Positions 16,515-25,156 of a stretch of 64,000 nt of DNA are shown one piece after another. Positions within the stretch are counted from its first letter, which is position 1. Every line of letters starts with the position of its first letter. Made by a program: the position numbers and the translations under genes. Source of the stretch: Romeriopsis sp046049545 (GTDB lineage: Bacteria > Cyanobacteriota > Cyanobacteriia > Leptolyngbyales > Leptolyngbyaceae); contig JBJORF010000001.1 in the NCBI GenBank assembly GCA_046049545.1, positions 1 through 64,000 of the forward strand, read 5' to 3'. The notes beneath the pieces were generated by a model. That model had not been told where the DNA came from. It made no database searches and worked only from the letters and a program-made list of their open reading frames with translations.

Positions 16515-17156
16515 ATGAGCGTTACCCAAGCCAAAACCCTCACCCTCGGCGAGGTCAAACAGAAACTTCAGCTGGAGGAAGTATTAGACCCAGCATTTTT
16601 CCCGGAATGGCAAGGTTTAACCCCCAACTTGAGGGAGGCCGATCGAGAACTATTGGATAAGCTACGCAGCAACTTTCGAGCCTTGCAGGAACATTCTTCC
16701 CACGAGGAAATTGTCAAAATGTTCTCGCTTGCGCCGCTGATGGTCGTCGCAGGCTTGGCCGAGTATCCCTTCATTCCGCGTGCCGAGCACATCATTGAAA
16801 TTGACTTGAGTTACGCAGATGAAGACGATGAAGTGCAACTAATTCGCGGCAAGATCGACATCATTGTTTCCCACGAACACCTCTGGCAGGTCATCGTCGA
16901 AACCAAGCGCGTCCAGTCAAATGTGATGCAGGCTTTGCCCCAAACCTTGACCTACATGATGGCCGCACCCAAAACGGAAAAGCCCATTTTCGGCCTCTGC
17001 ACCAACGGCACCGATTTCGTCTTCGTCAAAATGCTGCGGGGCGAGACAAACCAATATTCGCTATCCGAGCCATTCACGATGTACCGACATCAGAATGACC
17101 TCTATCAAGTTGTGACCATCATGCAGCAGCTGCGTCAAATCGTGCAAAACCCCTAA
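16515..17156 (+). CDS. PD-(D/E)XK nuclease-like protein (HsdR N-terminal type)
   Basis: This 213-residue soluble protein contains VQLIRGKIDIIVSHEHLWQVIVETKR around residues 110–135, where D-x(n)-E-x-K has the spacing of a PD-(D/E)XK nuclease core like that in the N-terminal domain of type I restriction R subunits. The C-terminal half (PQTLTYMMAAP, PIFGLCTNGTDFVFVK) also matches that group. No helicase, HsdM or HsdS gene is near, so it is a solitary member of a family common in cyanobacteria, not a restriction system. ATG 16515 is used; a GTG lies two codons earlier. Its stop overlaps that of the exonuclease III gene by 4 nt. Confidence 0.75.
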   Translation: MSVTQAKTLTLGEVKQKLQLEEVLDPAFFPEWQGLTPNLREADRELLDKLRSNFRALQEHSSHEEIVKMFSLAPLMVVAGLAEYPFIPRAEHIIEIDLSYADEDDEVQLIRGKIDIIVSHEHLWQVIVETKRVQSNVMQALPQTLTYMMAAPKTEKPIFGLCTNGTDFVFVKMLRGETNQYSLSEPFTMYRHQNDLYQVVTIMQQLRQIVQNP

Positions 17157-17941
17157 AGTTCAACAATCACTGGCGTATGGTCACTCGGCTGCTCTAACTG
17201 GCGCGGAGCCTTATCAATCACACAGCTCACCGCCCGATTGTACAAATCCGCCGTCAAATAATGGTGATCGATCCGCCAGCCCTTATCGCGTGCAAAGGAA
17301 GCCGATCGGTAATCCCACCAACTGAATTGGCCCGCTTCTTGATTAAACTTCCGAAACGCATCCTTCAGCCCGACCGACAGCACATCCAGCAAAGCCTCCC
17401 GCTCCACATCCGAGGACATAATGTGCGTCGCCCGCTTCTTCGGATCGTGAATATCGATGTCTTCCAGCGCGATATTAAAGTCCCCACAGATCAACAAATC
17501 CGGCGCATCCTTCAGCAACGCCGCCAGATATTGCTTCAGCAGCTTCAGCCAAGCCAACTTATATTCATACTTCTCGCTACCAATCTCCGAGCCATTGGGC
17601 ACATAGACATTCACCACCCGCACCCCTTGCAGCACCGCACTGATTACCCGCTTTTGGGTATCGAGTTCCCCCACAACATCTGCCCCTAACACCCCCGAAA
17701 ACCCGATCCGCACATCTTCTACAGGCGCTTTGCTGATCAAAGCCACGCCGTTGTAGCTCTTTTGGCCGGAAATATGGAGCTGATAGCCCAAGTCCTCAAA
17801 GGCCGATCGGGGAAACTGCTCATCCTGCACCTTGGTTTCCTGCACGCAGAGCAAATCCACATCCGGGTTACTCGTCAGCCAATCCGTCGCATGGGTGAGG
17901 CGGGTACGAATCGAATTGACATTCCAGGTCGCAATCTTCAT
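17153..17941 (-). CDS. xthA: Exodeoxyribonuclease III (AP endonuclease)
   Basis: This 262-residue Mg-dependent exonuclease and AP endonuclease of base-excision repair starts MKIATWNVNSIRTRL and shows every family landmark: LCVQETKVQDEQFP (metal-binding Glu), YNGVALISK, VNVYVPNGS, LLICGDFNIALEDIDIHDP (catalytic Asp and Asn) and the terminal SDHTPVIVEL (catalytic His). Five residues lie upstream in frame, but the MKIATWN start is the conserved one. Convergent with the PD-(D/E)XK gene, overlapping by 4 nt. Confidence 0.96.
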   Translation of the reverse strand: MKIATWNVNSIRTRLTHATDWLTSNPDVDLLCVQETKVQDEQFPRSAFEDLGYQLHISGQKSYNGVALISKAPVEDVRIGFSGVLGADVVGELDTQKRVISAVLQGVRVVNVYVPNGSEIGSEKYEYKLAWLKLLKQYLAALLKDAPDLLICGDFNIALEDIDIHDPKKRATHIMSSDVEREALLDVLSVGLKDAFRKFNQEAGQFSWWDYRSASFARDKGWRIDHHYLTADLYNRAVSCVIDKAPRQLEQPSDHTPVIVEL

Positions 17942-17997
17942 AGCAAGGCTCGGCAAAAAAACACCTTACATACCCTACGCTAAATTCAGTTCTCACA

Positions 17998-18711
17998 TCA
18001 TGCTGATTCCTGCCCCAACGTCAGCAGCCGCTGCTTCAACCGCTGCGGATCGCCCTGATCCAACACCCGCCCCCGATCGAGCAAAATCGCCCCATCCGCA
18101 AAATCCAACTCATTCAAGCGGTGCGTCACCCACAGCGCCGTCATGCCGCGCCGCTTCACCAGTTTTTGCACCTGCTCCACCAGCTCTAACTGGCTATCCG
18201 GATCCAGCAGTGCCGTCGGTTCATCCAGCAACAGCACTTCGCAATGCCGCGCGATCGCCCCGGCGATCGCCACCCGTTGCTTTTGGCCACCTGACAGCGC
18301 ATAAATCGGCCTCCGCACCAACGGCAACAGATTCACGGCGGCTAAGGATTCATCGACCCGCTGGCGTACTTCCGCGTAGGACAGCCGCTCCTCCACCAAG
18401 CCAAACGCAATATCTGCCCCCACCGTCGGCATCACCAACTGATGATCCGGATTCTGAAATACAAAACCCACGGGTGGTTTGAGATTCACCGTGCCTTGCT
18501 GCAACGGCAGTAGACCCGCCAACAACCGCAGCAACGTCGATTTACCGCAGCCGTTCGTCCCGAGCAACATCCAGAACTCTCCCCGAGGGACAGCGATCGA
18601 GCACCCCTTTAGCACGGGGCGATCCACCGACCAACTGAAACTCAAGTCATCCGCCACGATCGCCGCCGGGTGCGATCGTGGTTCCCGCGATTCGGTCAGC
18701 ACATCGACCAT
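17998..18711 (-). CDS. ABC transporter ATP-binding protein, CbiO/EcfA-like
   Basis: This 237-residue ATPase has Walker A GTNGCGKST, Q-loop GFVFQNPDHQLVMPTVGADIAFGL, signature LSGGQKQRVAIAGAI, Walker B VLLLDEPT and switch WVTHR. The Q-loop segment is diagnostic of energy-coupling-factor ATPases (CbiO, EcfA, BioM). No T or S component is next to it, which is common for cyanobacterial ECF ATPases. Substrate is therefore unknown; cobalt, nickel or a vitamin are possibilities. It lies downstream of the GTG-start gene at 18724–19053 on the same strand, 12 nt apart, so the two are likely cotranscribed. Confidence 0.85.
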   Translation of the reverse strand: MVDVLTESREPRSHPAAIVADDLSFSWSVDRPVLKGCSIAVPRGEFWMLLGTNGCGKSTLLRLLAGLLPLQQGTVNLKPPVGFVFQNPDHQLVMPTVGADIAFGLVEERLSYAEVRQRVDESLAAVNLLPLVRRPIYALSGGQKQRVAIAGAIARHCEVLLLDEPTALLDPDSQLELVEQVQKLVKRRGMTALWVTHRLNELDFADGAILLDRGRVLDQGDPQRLKQRLLTLGQESA

Positions 18712-18723
18712 CGATCGACTCCA

Positions 18724-19053
18724 TTACGCTGCGAAGAAGCCCGCAGTCCGGCCTGGGGTACCGCCACTGCTCTTTTCATAGACTTGCACAGCACAGATTG
18801 AACTGCCAAACACCGAGATCTTTTTCCCCGGTTGAAAGTCACAGGTGATCTCCAGCAGTTGGTCTGCTGTCGCCGCCGACTGCATCGCAGCGGTTAGCTG
18901 TTGATAAGCCGCATTTGCATCCGCTTCTTCCTTTTTCTGCACCGTCAAACTACCAGGATTGCCTTTCAGCGTCATTTCCAAGATATACATAACGTCCGCG
19001 CTCGCAAATTGCCAGTCAGTAAAATTGCCAGCCTCTAGTATGGCAAATCCCAC
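18724..19053 (-). CDS. Conserved hypothetical protein, 109 residues
   Basis: This soluble protein begins MGFAILEAGNFTDWQFASAD from a GTG codon. A helical middle (EEADANAAYQQLTAAMQSAATADQ) is followed by LLEITCDFQPGKKISVFG and ends with a Gly/Thr/Ala tail. No named domain is recognised. There is no other in-frame start before the structured part, so GTG is accepted although no Shine–Dalgarno is obvious. It precedes the CbiO-like ATPase by 12 nt and could share a transcript with it. A functional link is not implied by sequence. Confidence 0.65.
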   Translation of the reverse strand: MGFAILEAGNFTDWQFASADVMYILEMTLKGNPGSLTVQKKEEADANAAYQQLTAAMQSAATADQLLEITCDFQPGKKISVFGSSICAVQVYEKSSGGTPGRTAGFFAA

Positions 19054-19233
19054 GGGATCAGGGACAAGAAGTTTCCGCCAATGACGGTAGAAATTACCGC
19101 ATCAGGGGCACGCTAAACACATTGGATATTGATAATTCGCTCCGGATATTGGTTTTCGGTTCGGTCAGGTCAATTTTTACAGCTCTTCCCGGCATCTCCC
19201 AAGGTTTACGCTCGTCCTGGATTAGACCGCTGT

Positions 19234-20361
19234 ATGTTCCAAAATTTTTACCGCCGATCATGGCGCGGATTCGGATTAATCATTCTGCTGTTAGGCGGTT
19301 TTGCAGGCGTGCTGCTGTCCCAGATGCTGCACACGAGCACTGCACCGCTGTTGCCAGAACCAACGGCAATTACCACAAGCGCCGAAATCGAGCAATTTGA
19401 CCAGCGGGTGTTGCCGTTGCCGCTGGATATGCCACTCGATCGGGCAAAGGTCGAACTGGGGCAACAGTTGTTCAATGAAAGCCGTCTTTCCCGCGATGGC
19501 CAAATGTCCTGTGCCACTTGTCACAATTTGCATAATGGCGGCAGCGACGGATCGGCCCGCGCCATCGGCAATGACGGCCAATCGCTCGCCCGAAACACGC
19601 CGACTGTCTTGAACAGTGCCTTTAACTTCCGCCAATTTTGGGACGGTCGGGTACTGACTTTAGAGGAACAGGTGAGTCATCCCCTCCAAGCCCCGCAGGA
19701 AATGAATCTGACCTGGGAGGAAGCGATCGCGCGATTAAGCCGCGATGCCCAATATACCAAGCAGTTTGCCGCCCTCTACCGGGATCAAGGCATCACCCGT
19801 GAAACCATCAGCGAAGCACTGGCCACCTTTCAGCGATCGCTCGTGACACCGAGTCGCTTCGATCGCTTTCTCCGGGGTGACAGTGATGCTTTGAGTAAGG
19901 AAGAGCGCATTGGCTACGAAAAATTTCAAACCTACGGCTGCGTCGGCTGCCATCAAGGCACTAATCTCGGCGGCAATATGTTTCAGCGTCTCGGCATCCT
20001 ATCGGAGTACCGTACCCAGCCAGCCAGCCAACTCGCTGACACCCAATCTTTCAAAGTACCGACTTTACGCAACATCACTCTGACTGCACCCTATCTCCAC
20101 GACGGACGCATGGAAACGCTCCCCGAGGTCATTCAATTTATGGCCCAGACGCAACTGGGTCGCGGTATCCCGGCAACTGATGTCCATGACATCGTGGCAT
20201 TTTTGCAGAGCTTAACGGGCGAGTTACCCGATCACGTCAGCCGCAGAGCAGACTCAGAACGCTTAGCCAACTCAGAACGCTTAGCCAACTCAGAACGCTT
20301 AGCCAAAACCGAACCAAGCACCACCCAAAAGCGGGGGCAATCGCACGAGGAGCGAGGGTAG
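19234..20361 (+). CDS. Di-haem cytochrome c peroxidase / MauG family protein
   Basis: The 375-residue protein has an N-terminal membrane helix or uncleaved signal (LIILLLGGFAGVLLSQM) and two CxxCH haem c sites: CATCH in the N-terminal domain and CVGCH in the C-terminal one. Between them lie RNTPTVLNSAFNFRQFWDGR and, near the end, FKVPTLRNITLTAPYLHDGR, both typical of the bacterial CCP/MauG family. It likely reduces peroxide in the periplasm or lumen. The tail carries three copies of SERLAN/K encoded by a perfect 18-bp tandem repeat. ATG 19234 just precedes the helix. The histidine kinase starts 4 nt after its stop, implying an operon. Confidence 0.9.
   Translation: MFQNFYRRSWRGFGLIILLLGGFAGVLLSQMLHTSTAPLLPEPTAITTSAEIEQFDQRVLPLPLDMPLDRAKVELGQQLFNESRLSRDGQMSCATCHNLHNGGSDGSARAIGNDGQSLARNTPTVLNSAFNFRQFWDGRVLTLEEQVSHPLQAPQEMNLTWEEAIARLSRDAQYTKQFAALYRDQGITRETISEALATFQRSLVTPSRFDRFLRGDSDALSKEERIGYEKFQTYGCVGCHQGTNLGGNMFQRLGILSEYRTQPASQLADTQSFKVPTLRNITLTAPYLHDGRMETLPEVIQFMAQTQLGRGIPATDVHDIVAFLQSLTGELPDHVSRRADSERLANSERLANSERLAKTEPSTTQKRGQSHEERG
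20253..20306. repeat. In-frame tandem repeat, 18 bp x 3
   Basis: The unit ctcagaacgcttagccaa occurs three times at the 3' end of the peroxidase gene and encodes three SERLAN-like hexapeptides. The array keeps the reading frame. Confidence 0.95.
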
Positions 20362-20365
20362 ATAT

Positions 20366-22210
20366 ATGTTTTCGCACTATCACTTACTCCATCGCCGCTG
20401 GTTTCGCTTACGGTTGCCCAACCACGCCATTTTCACCGCCCAAAGGCTGCTGTTGGGGGTCGGCCTCCTGTTGGCCATGGCACTCACGCTTTTTTTCGTC
20501 AAGAGCCAATCGATCAATCTGCAACAGCATTACCAGTTCGTCCGCGACCTCAGAGAAATCGAGGCTTTAGATGGCGCGATCAAAACCGACATCCTCAAAG
20601 CGCGATTCGCGATCGATGCCCATTACGGTTACTTGGTACGGCACAGCGAACAGCTGCGCCTGCAACAAGGCCAACTCCGACGCGAGTTGCCTCTGCGCCT
20701 GCGCAGCGATGGCTCCACTTTGCCCGAACAATTTCGCCAGATTGAGGTGATCCTGGCGCGCCAGAGCACGTTAGTGGAACAATTCAAAAGCCAAAATACA
20801 ATCCTCCAAAACTCCCTGCGGTATTTTCCCAAAGTGGCGCAGAGCACCTTGCAGCAGTTCGAGAATACCGGGGTCGATGCCACCCTCACGGAACAACTGC
20901 ACAGGCTGCTAGAAGCGGTCTTGATCTACAACGTCAATGCTCAAGAATATTTGAAGCCAGCGGTGCAATCGCATCTGAGGACATTGCAAACCCTGACAGA
21001 CAAGCAACCCGTCAGCATCCAGGCCGAGGTCGAACCCGTGCTGATTCACGCTCGGATCATTCTCCAATTGGGGAGTGACGTGCAGCAGATCATCAACGAG
21101 ATTATCCGGCTACCGGTCAAGCCGCCACTGAATCGCTTTATCGGATCCTATGAAGCGATGCAAACCCGCATAGCCCAGGAAGCGAGTTTCTACCGCAGCG
21201 GCCTCTATGCCACTTGTCTCGGCCTACTGGGATTGGTCATCGCGCTGTACCGCATTCGCGATCGCGCCCAATTGCTGACGATCGCCAATGCCAACCTGGA
21301 ACAAGTCGTCGATCAGCGCACCGAGGACCTGAAGCAAACCCTCAATGAGTTACAGCAGTCTCAGGTACAACTCATCCAGGCAGAAAAAATGGCCGGACTG
21401 GGGCAGCTGGTGGCAGGCATTGCCCACGAAATCAATAATCCCATCAGTTTCATCTACAGCAACATCGCTCCCGCCATGCGCTATGTCGCCGATACCATGG
21501 GCGTGATCGAACGTTACCAAGCCGCCTATCCGGATCCTGACCCGACGATCGCAGAATATCTGACCGCGATTGACTGGGAATTTACCCAGACTGACCTCCC
21601 CCAGACCTTGACTTCCATGCGCACTGGGGCCGATCGCATCCGCGAAATTGTCCTCTCTCTGCGCAATTTCTCGCGACTGGATGAAGCCGACAAAAAGGCC
21701 GCTAATTTAAATGAAGGTATCGCCAGTACGTTGCTGATTCTCCAGCATCGTCTCAAGGCCCAAACTGACCGCTGTGCGATCGCGGTTGTCCAGGATCTCG
21801 GCCCGCTGCCCAAAATTCTCTGCTACCCCGGTCAGATCAATCAGGTGTTCATGAACTTGCTGGCCAATGCGATCGATGCCCTCGAAGCCGCGATCGCCCA
21901 AGACCCCCAACTCCAGCCGGCAATCACCATCCGCACGGCCATGATTAGCCCTAGGGTGAGTCCGCTGATTCGCGTTGAAGTCACGGACAATGGCATCGGC
22001 ATGACCCCCGAAACCCAACAAAAACTGTTCAATCCATTTTTCACCACCAAACCCGTCGGCAAGGGCACCGGGCTCGGAACCTCGATTTCCTATCAGATTG
22101 TCGTCGATCGGCATGGCGGCAGCATTCAATGCGATTCTACCCTGGGCCAAGGCACTCGCTTTATTCTCGAATTCCCGATCACATCGGCCACCGCCACGAT
22201 CACCCCCTAA
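20366..22210 (+). CDS. Membrane sensor histidine kinase, DAHL-type input domain
   Basis: This 614-residue kinase has a transmembrane helix at ~25–45, a long all-helical extracytoplasmic region (~50–285), a second helix (SGLYATCLGLLGLVIALYRI), a coiled coil (ANLEQVVDQRTEDLKQTL) and a HisKA–HATPase pair. The phospho-acceptor is His354 in GIAHEINNP. ATP-binding boxes are N (MNLLANAIDAL), G1 (VTDNGIGM), F (NPFFTTKPVGKG) and G2 (GTGLGTSI). The helical input fits the DAHL ligand-binding domain as I recall it. No response regulator adjoins. Linked to the peroxidase gene by 4 nt, so redox or peroxide-related sensing is a reasonable guess. Confidence 0.9.
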   Translation: MFSHYHLLHRRWFRLRLPNHAIFTAQRLLLGVGLLLAMALTLFFVKSQSINLQQHYQFVRDLREIEALDGAIKTDILKARFAIDAHYGYLVRHSEQLRLQQGQLRRELPLRLRSDGSTLPEQFRQIEVILARQSTLVEQFKSQNTILQNSLRYFPKVAQSTLQQFENTGVDATLTEQLHRLLEAVLIYNVNAQEYLKPAVQSHLRTLQTLTDKQPVSIQAEVEPVLIHARIILQLGSDVQQIINEIIRLPVKPPLNRFIGSYEAMQTRIAQEASFYRSGLYATCLGLLGLVIALYRIRDRAQLLTIANANLEQVVDQRTEDLKQTLNELQQSQVQLIQAEKMAGLGQLVAGIAHEINNPISFIYSNIAPAMRYVADTMGVIERYQAAYPDPDPTIAEYLTAIDWEFTQTDLPQTLTSMRTGADRIREIVLSLRNFSRLDEADKKAANLNEGIASTLLILQHRLKAQTDRCAIAVVQDLGPLPKILCYPGQINQVFMNLLANAIDALEAAIAQDPQLQPAITIRTAMISPRVSPLIRVEVTDNGIGMTPETQQKLFNPFFTTKPVGKGTGLGTSISYQIVVDRHGGSIQCDSTLGQGTRFILEFPITSATATITP

Positions 22211-22289
22211 AAATACTTTACGAAGAAACTCAACTCGCCCGAAAAAATTGTGTTACGGTGTAGTTAGGGGAGATTCCCCATGCCTTAGG

Positions 22290-22530
22290 TAGCCCACTGG
22301 GCAATGGTTTGAACCTGTCGTAGACAGTTTGGATCAGCGGTATAACCCTGCCTTCGTGATGATGTCCTTTATTAAATTCGTGGAGGTGTTGCCAATGCAA
22401 GACAGTAGTAAATGTATGGGTCTTCAGTTTGGTGTTGTCCGGCTGTGTTCCGGGGCTGTCCTCTAACGCCAATCCAGCATAGGCTTTCCTCCGCGAAAGC
22501 CCAATGAGTCAATCAACGATTGCCTGGTAA
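22290..22530 (+). ncRNA. Candidate structured RNA, class unknown
   Basis: The segments actgggcaat (22296–22305) and attgcctggt (22519–22528) can pair over 10 bp including two G·U pairs, and the helix extends inward as gtttga with tcaac. It encloses about 210 nt with at least two local hairpins (22313–22325 and 22482–22501). A closed domain of about 240 nt of this kind suggests a small RNA or riboregulator. I do not recognise the conserved cores of RNase P RNA, tmRNA or SRP RNA. 6S RNA cannot be excluded. The plus strand is assumed because of the downstream porin. Confidence 0.35.
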
Positions 22531-22588
22531 CTGGTGTGGAGTGTTCCTCCCGGCAGTTAAGGTTATCCACTGATGACCCGCGATTTAA

Positions 22589-22646
22589 GTGCCCGCTACC
22601 AATGGGAGAATTCTCAGTTTAGAGATTTCCACTGGGTGGCGGGCAC
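22589..22646 (+). other. Strong stem-loop in the porin upstream region
   Basis: gtgcccgctacc pairs with ggtggcgggcac over 12 bp (one G·U) and encloses a 34-nt loop that itself holds the palindrome gagaattctc. No T-run follows, so it is unlikely to be a simple terminator. Confidence 0.6.
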
Positions 22647-23097
22647 ATCGTTTTCATACCCATCCAGCAAAAATCCTAGGATCTACGGAAGCCAAATCCC
22701 CTAGGACAGAAAATAATTTGGCACATCCTAGAGCAACCGCCGAATGTCTTTGCTTTAATCTAGGTTATAGAAAAGCTGGATGTTCAATTAGGGCCACCCT
22801 ACGGCGTTGCACTTAGGCTGGATACCGTCCACAGATCAATCGGTTGGTCTAGTGGTTCAGTGATGCCACGATCGCTTGCCGTACAGGCAATTTTGGTGTT
22901 GGTCAAAATTTGCGGATTTTTACCTGCCCACGATCGGCTAACCTGCTGCTAAACTAACGGAGAGAAACTGAAGACGTTTTCCTGATTTCCCCGGCTTTGC
23001 CGAGGATTAGTCAACAGGGGACTCGTCTCCCAATACTTGTTTAGCCATTGATAGATTCAGTTAACTGCTGCTTCTAGAGATGGGTGTGAGGATCAAA

Positions 23098-24687
23098 ATG
23101 GTGAAAGTAATTAACTCTCTTTTGGCTGCATCCGCAGCTGTCGGTGCTGTCTTGGTTGCTGGCGCAGCTCAAGCAAGCGAAGTAACTTCGGTCGCTTCCT
23201 TGGATCAATTGGCTCAGTACAGCCAAGAAGGTCAGTCCAATGCCGCCGCAAACGTAACTTCGGTTTCCCAGTTGTCTGACGTTAAGCCGACTGACTGGGC
23301 TTTCCAAGCGCTTCAGTCCCTGGTTGAGCGCTACGGTTGTATTGCGGGCTACCCTGATCGGACATATCGTGGTAATCGCGCCATGACGCGCTACGAGTTT
23401 GCTGCTGGTTTGAACGCCTGCATGGAAAAGGTGAACCAGCTGATCGCTGCGGCAACTGAAGACATGGCTTCCAAGGAAGACTTGGCGACCCTGCAAAAGC
23501 TGCAAGAAGAATTCTCCGCTGAACTCGCGACCCTGCGTGGTCGTGTGGATGCAGCAGAAGCCAAAATTGCGACTCTTGAGAAGCAACAGTTCTCTACCAC
23601 AACGAAGCTGAAGGGCGAAGCAATCTTCGCAATCAGCGATGAGTTCGGTACGAGTAACGACAACGAGACTGTCTTCCAAGACAGAATTCGTCTTTCCTTA
23701 AACACGAGCTTCACGGGCGAAGATCTGTTGATCACGCGTTTAGCTGCTGGTAACGCAAACAGTTTCAATACGACCAGTGGCCTACTGCCTCAAGGCGCTG
23801 AAGGGACTCAAACCTTCAACAGCGGTAACACTGGGAGCAACAATGTTGCGATCGATTGGATCGCTTACTACGGCAAGCTGGGCAAGAAGCTCGACTTCTA
23901 CTTGGCCGCCGCTGGTGGTTTGCAGTATGACTATGTCCCAACTGCAAGCGCAATGGATACAGGCGATGACGGTAACGGCACGCTCTCTATTTTCGGTCAG
24001 CGTAACCCGATTTACCTGATCGGTGGTGGTGCTGGTTTGGGTGCGACCTATGACATCGGTGGCGGCCTGAAGGTTAGCGCTGGTTACTTGGCCGCTCAAG
24101 CAAATAACCCAGCTAGCGGTCAAGGCTTGTTCCAGGGTGACAACAGCATCTTGGGTCAGATTTCCTATGCTCCTAAGGATGCCCCCTTCCAATTGGCAGC
24201 AACCTACATCAATGCCTACAACAAAGCGGGTGATATTTTCAGCTATGGTGGTGCGCCGACTGCTTTTGCAGGTACTGGCTTTGCTAACTCTCCGTTCTTG
24301 AATGCAACGAAGGTTAACGCCTACGGTCTGTCTGGGACAATGAAATTCGGCAATATCGCAGTGAATGGCTTCGGGATGTACGCGAATGCTGACGGGATCG
24401 GCGACGGTCTGAGCAGCACTGACATCTGGAGCTACGGTGGTAGCGTTGGTCTGATGGACTTCGGTAAGAAGGGCAACCTGTTGGGCGTAGTCGCTGGGGT
24501 TCAGCCTTATGCCCCTGGTTTGACTGGCGTTGGCACTGTTGCACCGTTGCACATCGAAGGTTTCTACAAGTATCAATTGAACGACAAGATTTCTGTCACT
24601 CCTGGCGTGATCTGGGTGAAGGATCCGGGTCAGTCCGAGTCGGATGATGTGTTCATCGGTACGCTGCGGACAACTTTCTCCTTCTAA
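23098..24687 (+). CDS. Iron uptake porin / SLH-domain OprB-like outer-membrane protein
   Basis: This 529-residue outer-membrane protein has a signal peptide (MVKVINSLLAASAAVGAVLVAGAAQA), then an SLH domain (TDWAFQALQSLVERYGCIAGYP, YRGNRAMTRYEFAAGLNACM) that binds peptidoglycan, a coiled coil (KEDLATLQKLQEEFSAELAT) and a C-terminal beta-barrel ending in FIGTLRTTFSF. This is the standard cyanobacterial porin layout (SomA/SomB, Slr1841-like). Members are highly expressed and at least some take up inorganic iron. ATG 23098 is used because GAGG lies about 6 nt upstream; an ATG six codons earlier lacks this. A strong terminator follows. Confidence 0.93.
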   Translation: MVKVINSLLAASAAVGAVLVAGAAQASEVTSVASLDQLAQYSQEGQSNAAANVTSVSQLSDVKPTDWAFQALQSLVERYGCIAGYPDRTYRGNRAMTRYEFAAGLNACMEKVNQLIAAATEDMASKEDLATLQKLQEEFSAELATLRGRVDAAEAKIATLEKQQFSTTTKLKGEAIFAISDEFGTSNDNETVFQDRIRLSLNTSFTGEDLLITRLAAGNANSFNTTSGLLPQGAEGTQTFNSGNTGSNNVAIDWIAYYGKLGKKLDFYLAAAGGLQYDYVPTASAMDTGDDGNGTLSIFGQRNPIYLIGGGAGLGATYDIGGGLKVSAGYLAAQANNPASGQGLFQGDNSILGQISYAPKDAPFQLAATYINAYNKAGDIFSYGGAPTAFAGTGFANSPFLNATKVNAYGLSGTMKFGNIAVNGFGMYANADGIGDGLSSTDIWSYGGSVGLMDFGKKGNLLGVVAGVQPYAPGLTGVGTVAPLHIEGFYKYQLNDKISVTPGVIWVKDPGQSESDDVFIGTLRTTFSF

Positions 24688-24720
24688 GATTGGTTGCTTA
24701 GACTGGATTAGGTAATTAAC

Positions 24721-24755
24721 AAAAATCCCTCGGCTGATTTAGCCGAGGGATTTTT
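24721..24755 (+). terminator. Rho-independent terminator of the porin gene
   Basis: A 15-bp perfect stem (aaaaatccctcggct / agccgagggattttt) with a 5-nt loop is followed by gttgttt. It lies 33 nt after the stop. Confidence 0.93.
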
Positions 24756-24809
24756 GTTGTTTGTTGATGGCTGAAATAAAGCATTGTTTTGGGAGATGTC
24801 TGTGGGTGT

Positions 24810-24826
24810 GTTGGGCGTTGCCCAAC
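24810..24826. repeat. Short intergenic palindrome
   Basis: gttgggcgttgcccaac with the flank ctacg is a widespread bacterial intergenic palindrome theme (GTTGGGC...GCCCAAC followed by CTACG). It lies between the porin and psbJ terminators. Confidence 0.7.
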
Positions 24827-24897
24827 CTACGCATTGTCCCGTACGTATTGTCCGGTTTATGGAGAAATCTATAATGCCTCACCATTATGCTCAATCA

Positions 24898-24929
24898 AAA
24901 AGCCTGGGCATTTGATTACCCAGGCTTTT
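24898..24929 (-). terminator. Terminator of the psbEFLJ operon
   Basis: On the minus strand an 11-bp stem (AAAAGCCTGGG / CCCAGGCTTTT) with a 10-nt loop is followed by TGATTG after the T-run. It lies 24 nt beyond the psbJ stop. Confidence 0.9.
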
Positions 24930-24952
24930 CATCATGATCAAAAGTTGATTTC

Positions 24953-25072
24953 TTAAATCGAAGAACCAAGACCCGCATAGGAGCCGTAGAAAAACAAACC
25001 AACGACGACTAACACGCCTGTCCCTGCCACTGTCGCGACGAGCCACAGTGGGATTCTGCCGTTTTGAAACAC
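24953..25072 (-). CDS. psbJ: Photosystem II reaction centre protein J
   Basis: This 39-residue single-helix PSII subunit reads MFQNGRIPLWLVATVAGTGV and ends GSYAGLGSSI, matching PsbJ, which lies by cytochrome b559 and affects quinone exchange and PSII assembly. The start is GTG at 25072, with GGAGG 8 nt upstream; no ATG is available. It is last in psbE-F-L-J, 84 nt after psbL. Confidence 0.95.
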   Translation of the reverse strand: MFQNGRIPLWLVATVAGTGVLVVVGLFFYGSYAGLGSSI

Positions 25073-25156
25073 GTTACTAGCCTCCTTAAATTTTGAACAC
25101 AGCAATAATTGAAGCTCGATCGCGGTACGCAATCACAAGATTGAACCGCTGATTGA

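Larger units (their letters stand above)
22211..23097 (+). other. Gene-poor region upstream of the porin, with several RNA-like structures
   Basis: Nearly 890 nt without a convincing gene. Visible elements: a small hairpin gggga/tcccc near 22268–22280; a long-range pairing of 22296–22312 with 22514–22528; hairpin ctgtc-gta-gacag (22313–22325); hairpin ggctttc/gaaagcc (22482–22501); a 12-bp stem gtgcccgctacc / ggtggcgggcac (22589–22646); and CCTAGG at 22675 and 22700. A 23-codon frame with a good Shine–Dalgarno (GGAGG, ATG 22395, stop 22466) is also present. It may hold a long 5' leader of the porin mRNA, one or more small RNAs, or both. Confidence 0.5.

Noticed and set aside
16515..17156. Type I restriction-modification locus
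   Set aside because: Only an HsdR-N-like protein is present; no helicase, methylase or specificity gene lies nearby.
22230..22472. 80-codon minus-strand frame upstream of the porin
   Set aside because: No start signal and low-complexity His-rich composition; the region better fits structured RNA.
22840..22915. tRNA-like segment (ggttggtctagtggttcag)
   Set aside because: The D-arm-like start is not followed by a T-arm sequence or a closing acceptor stem.
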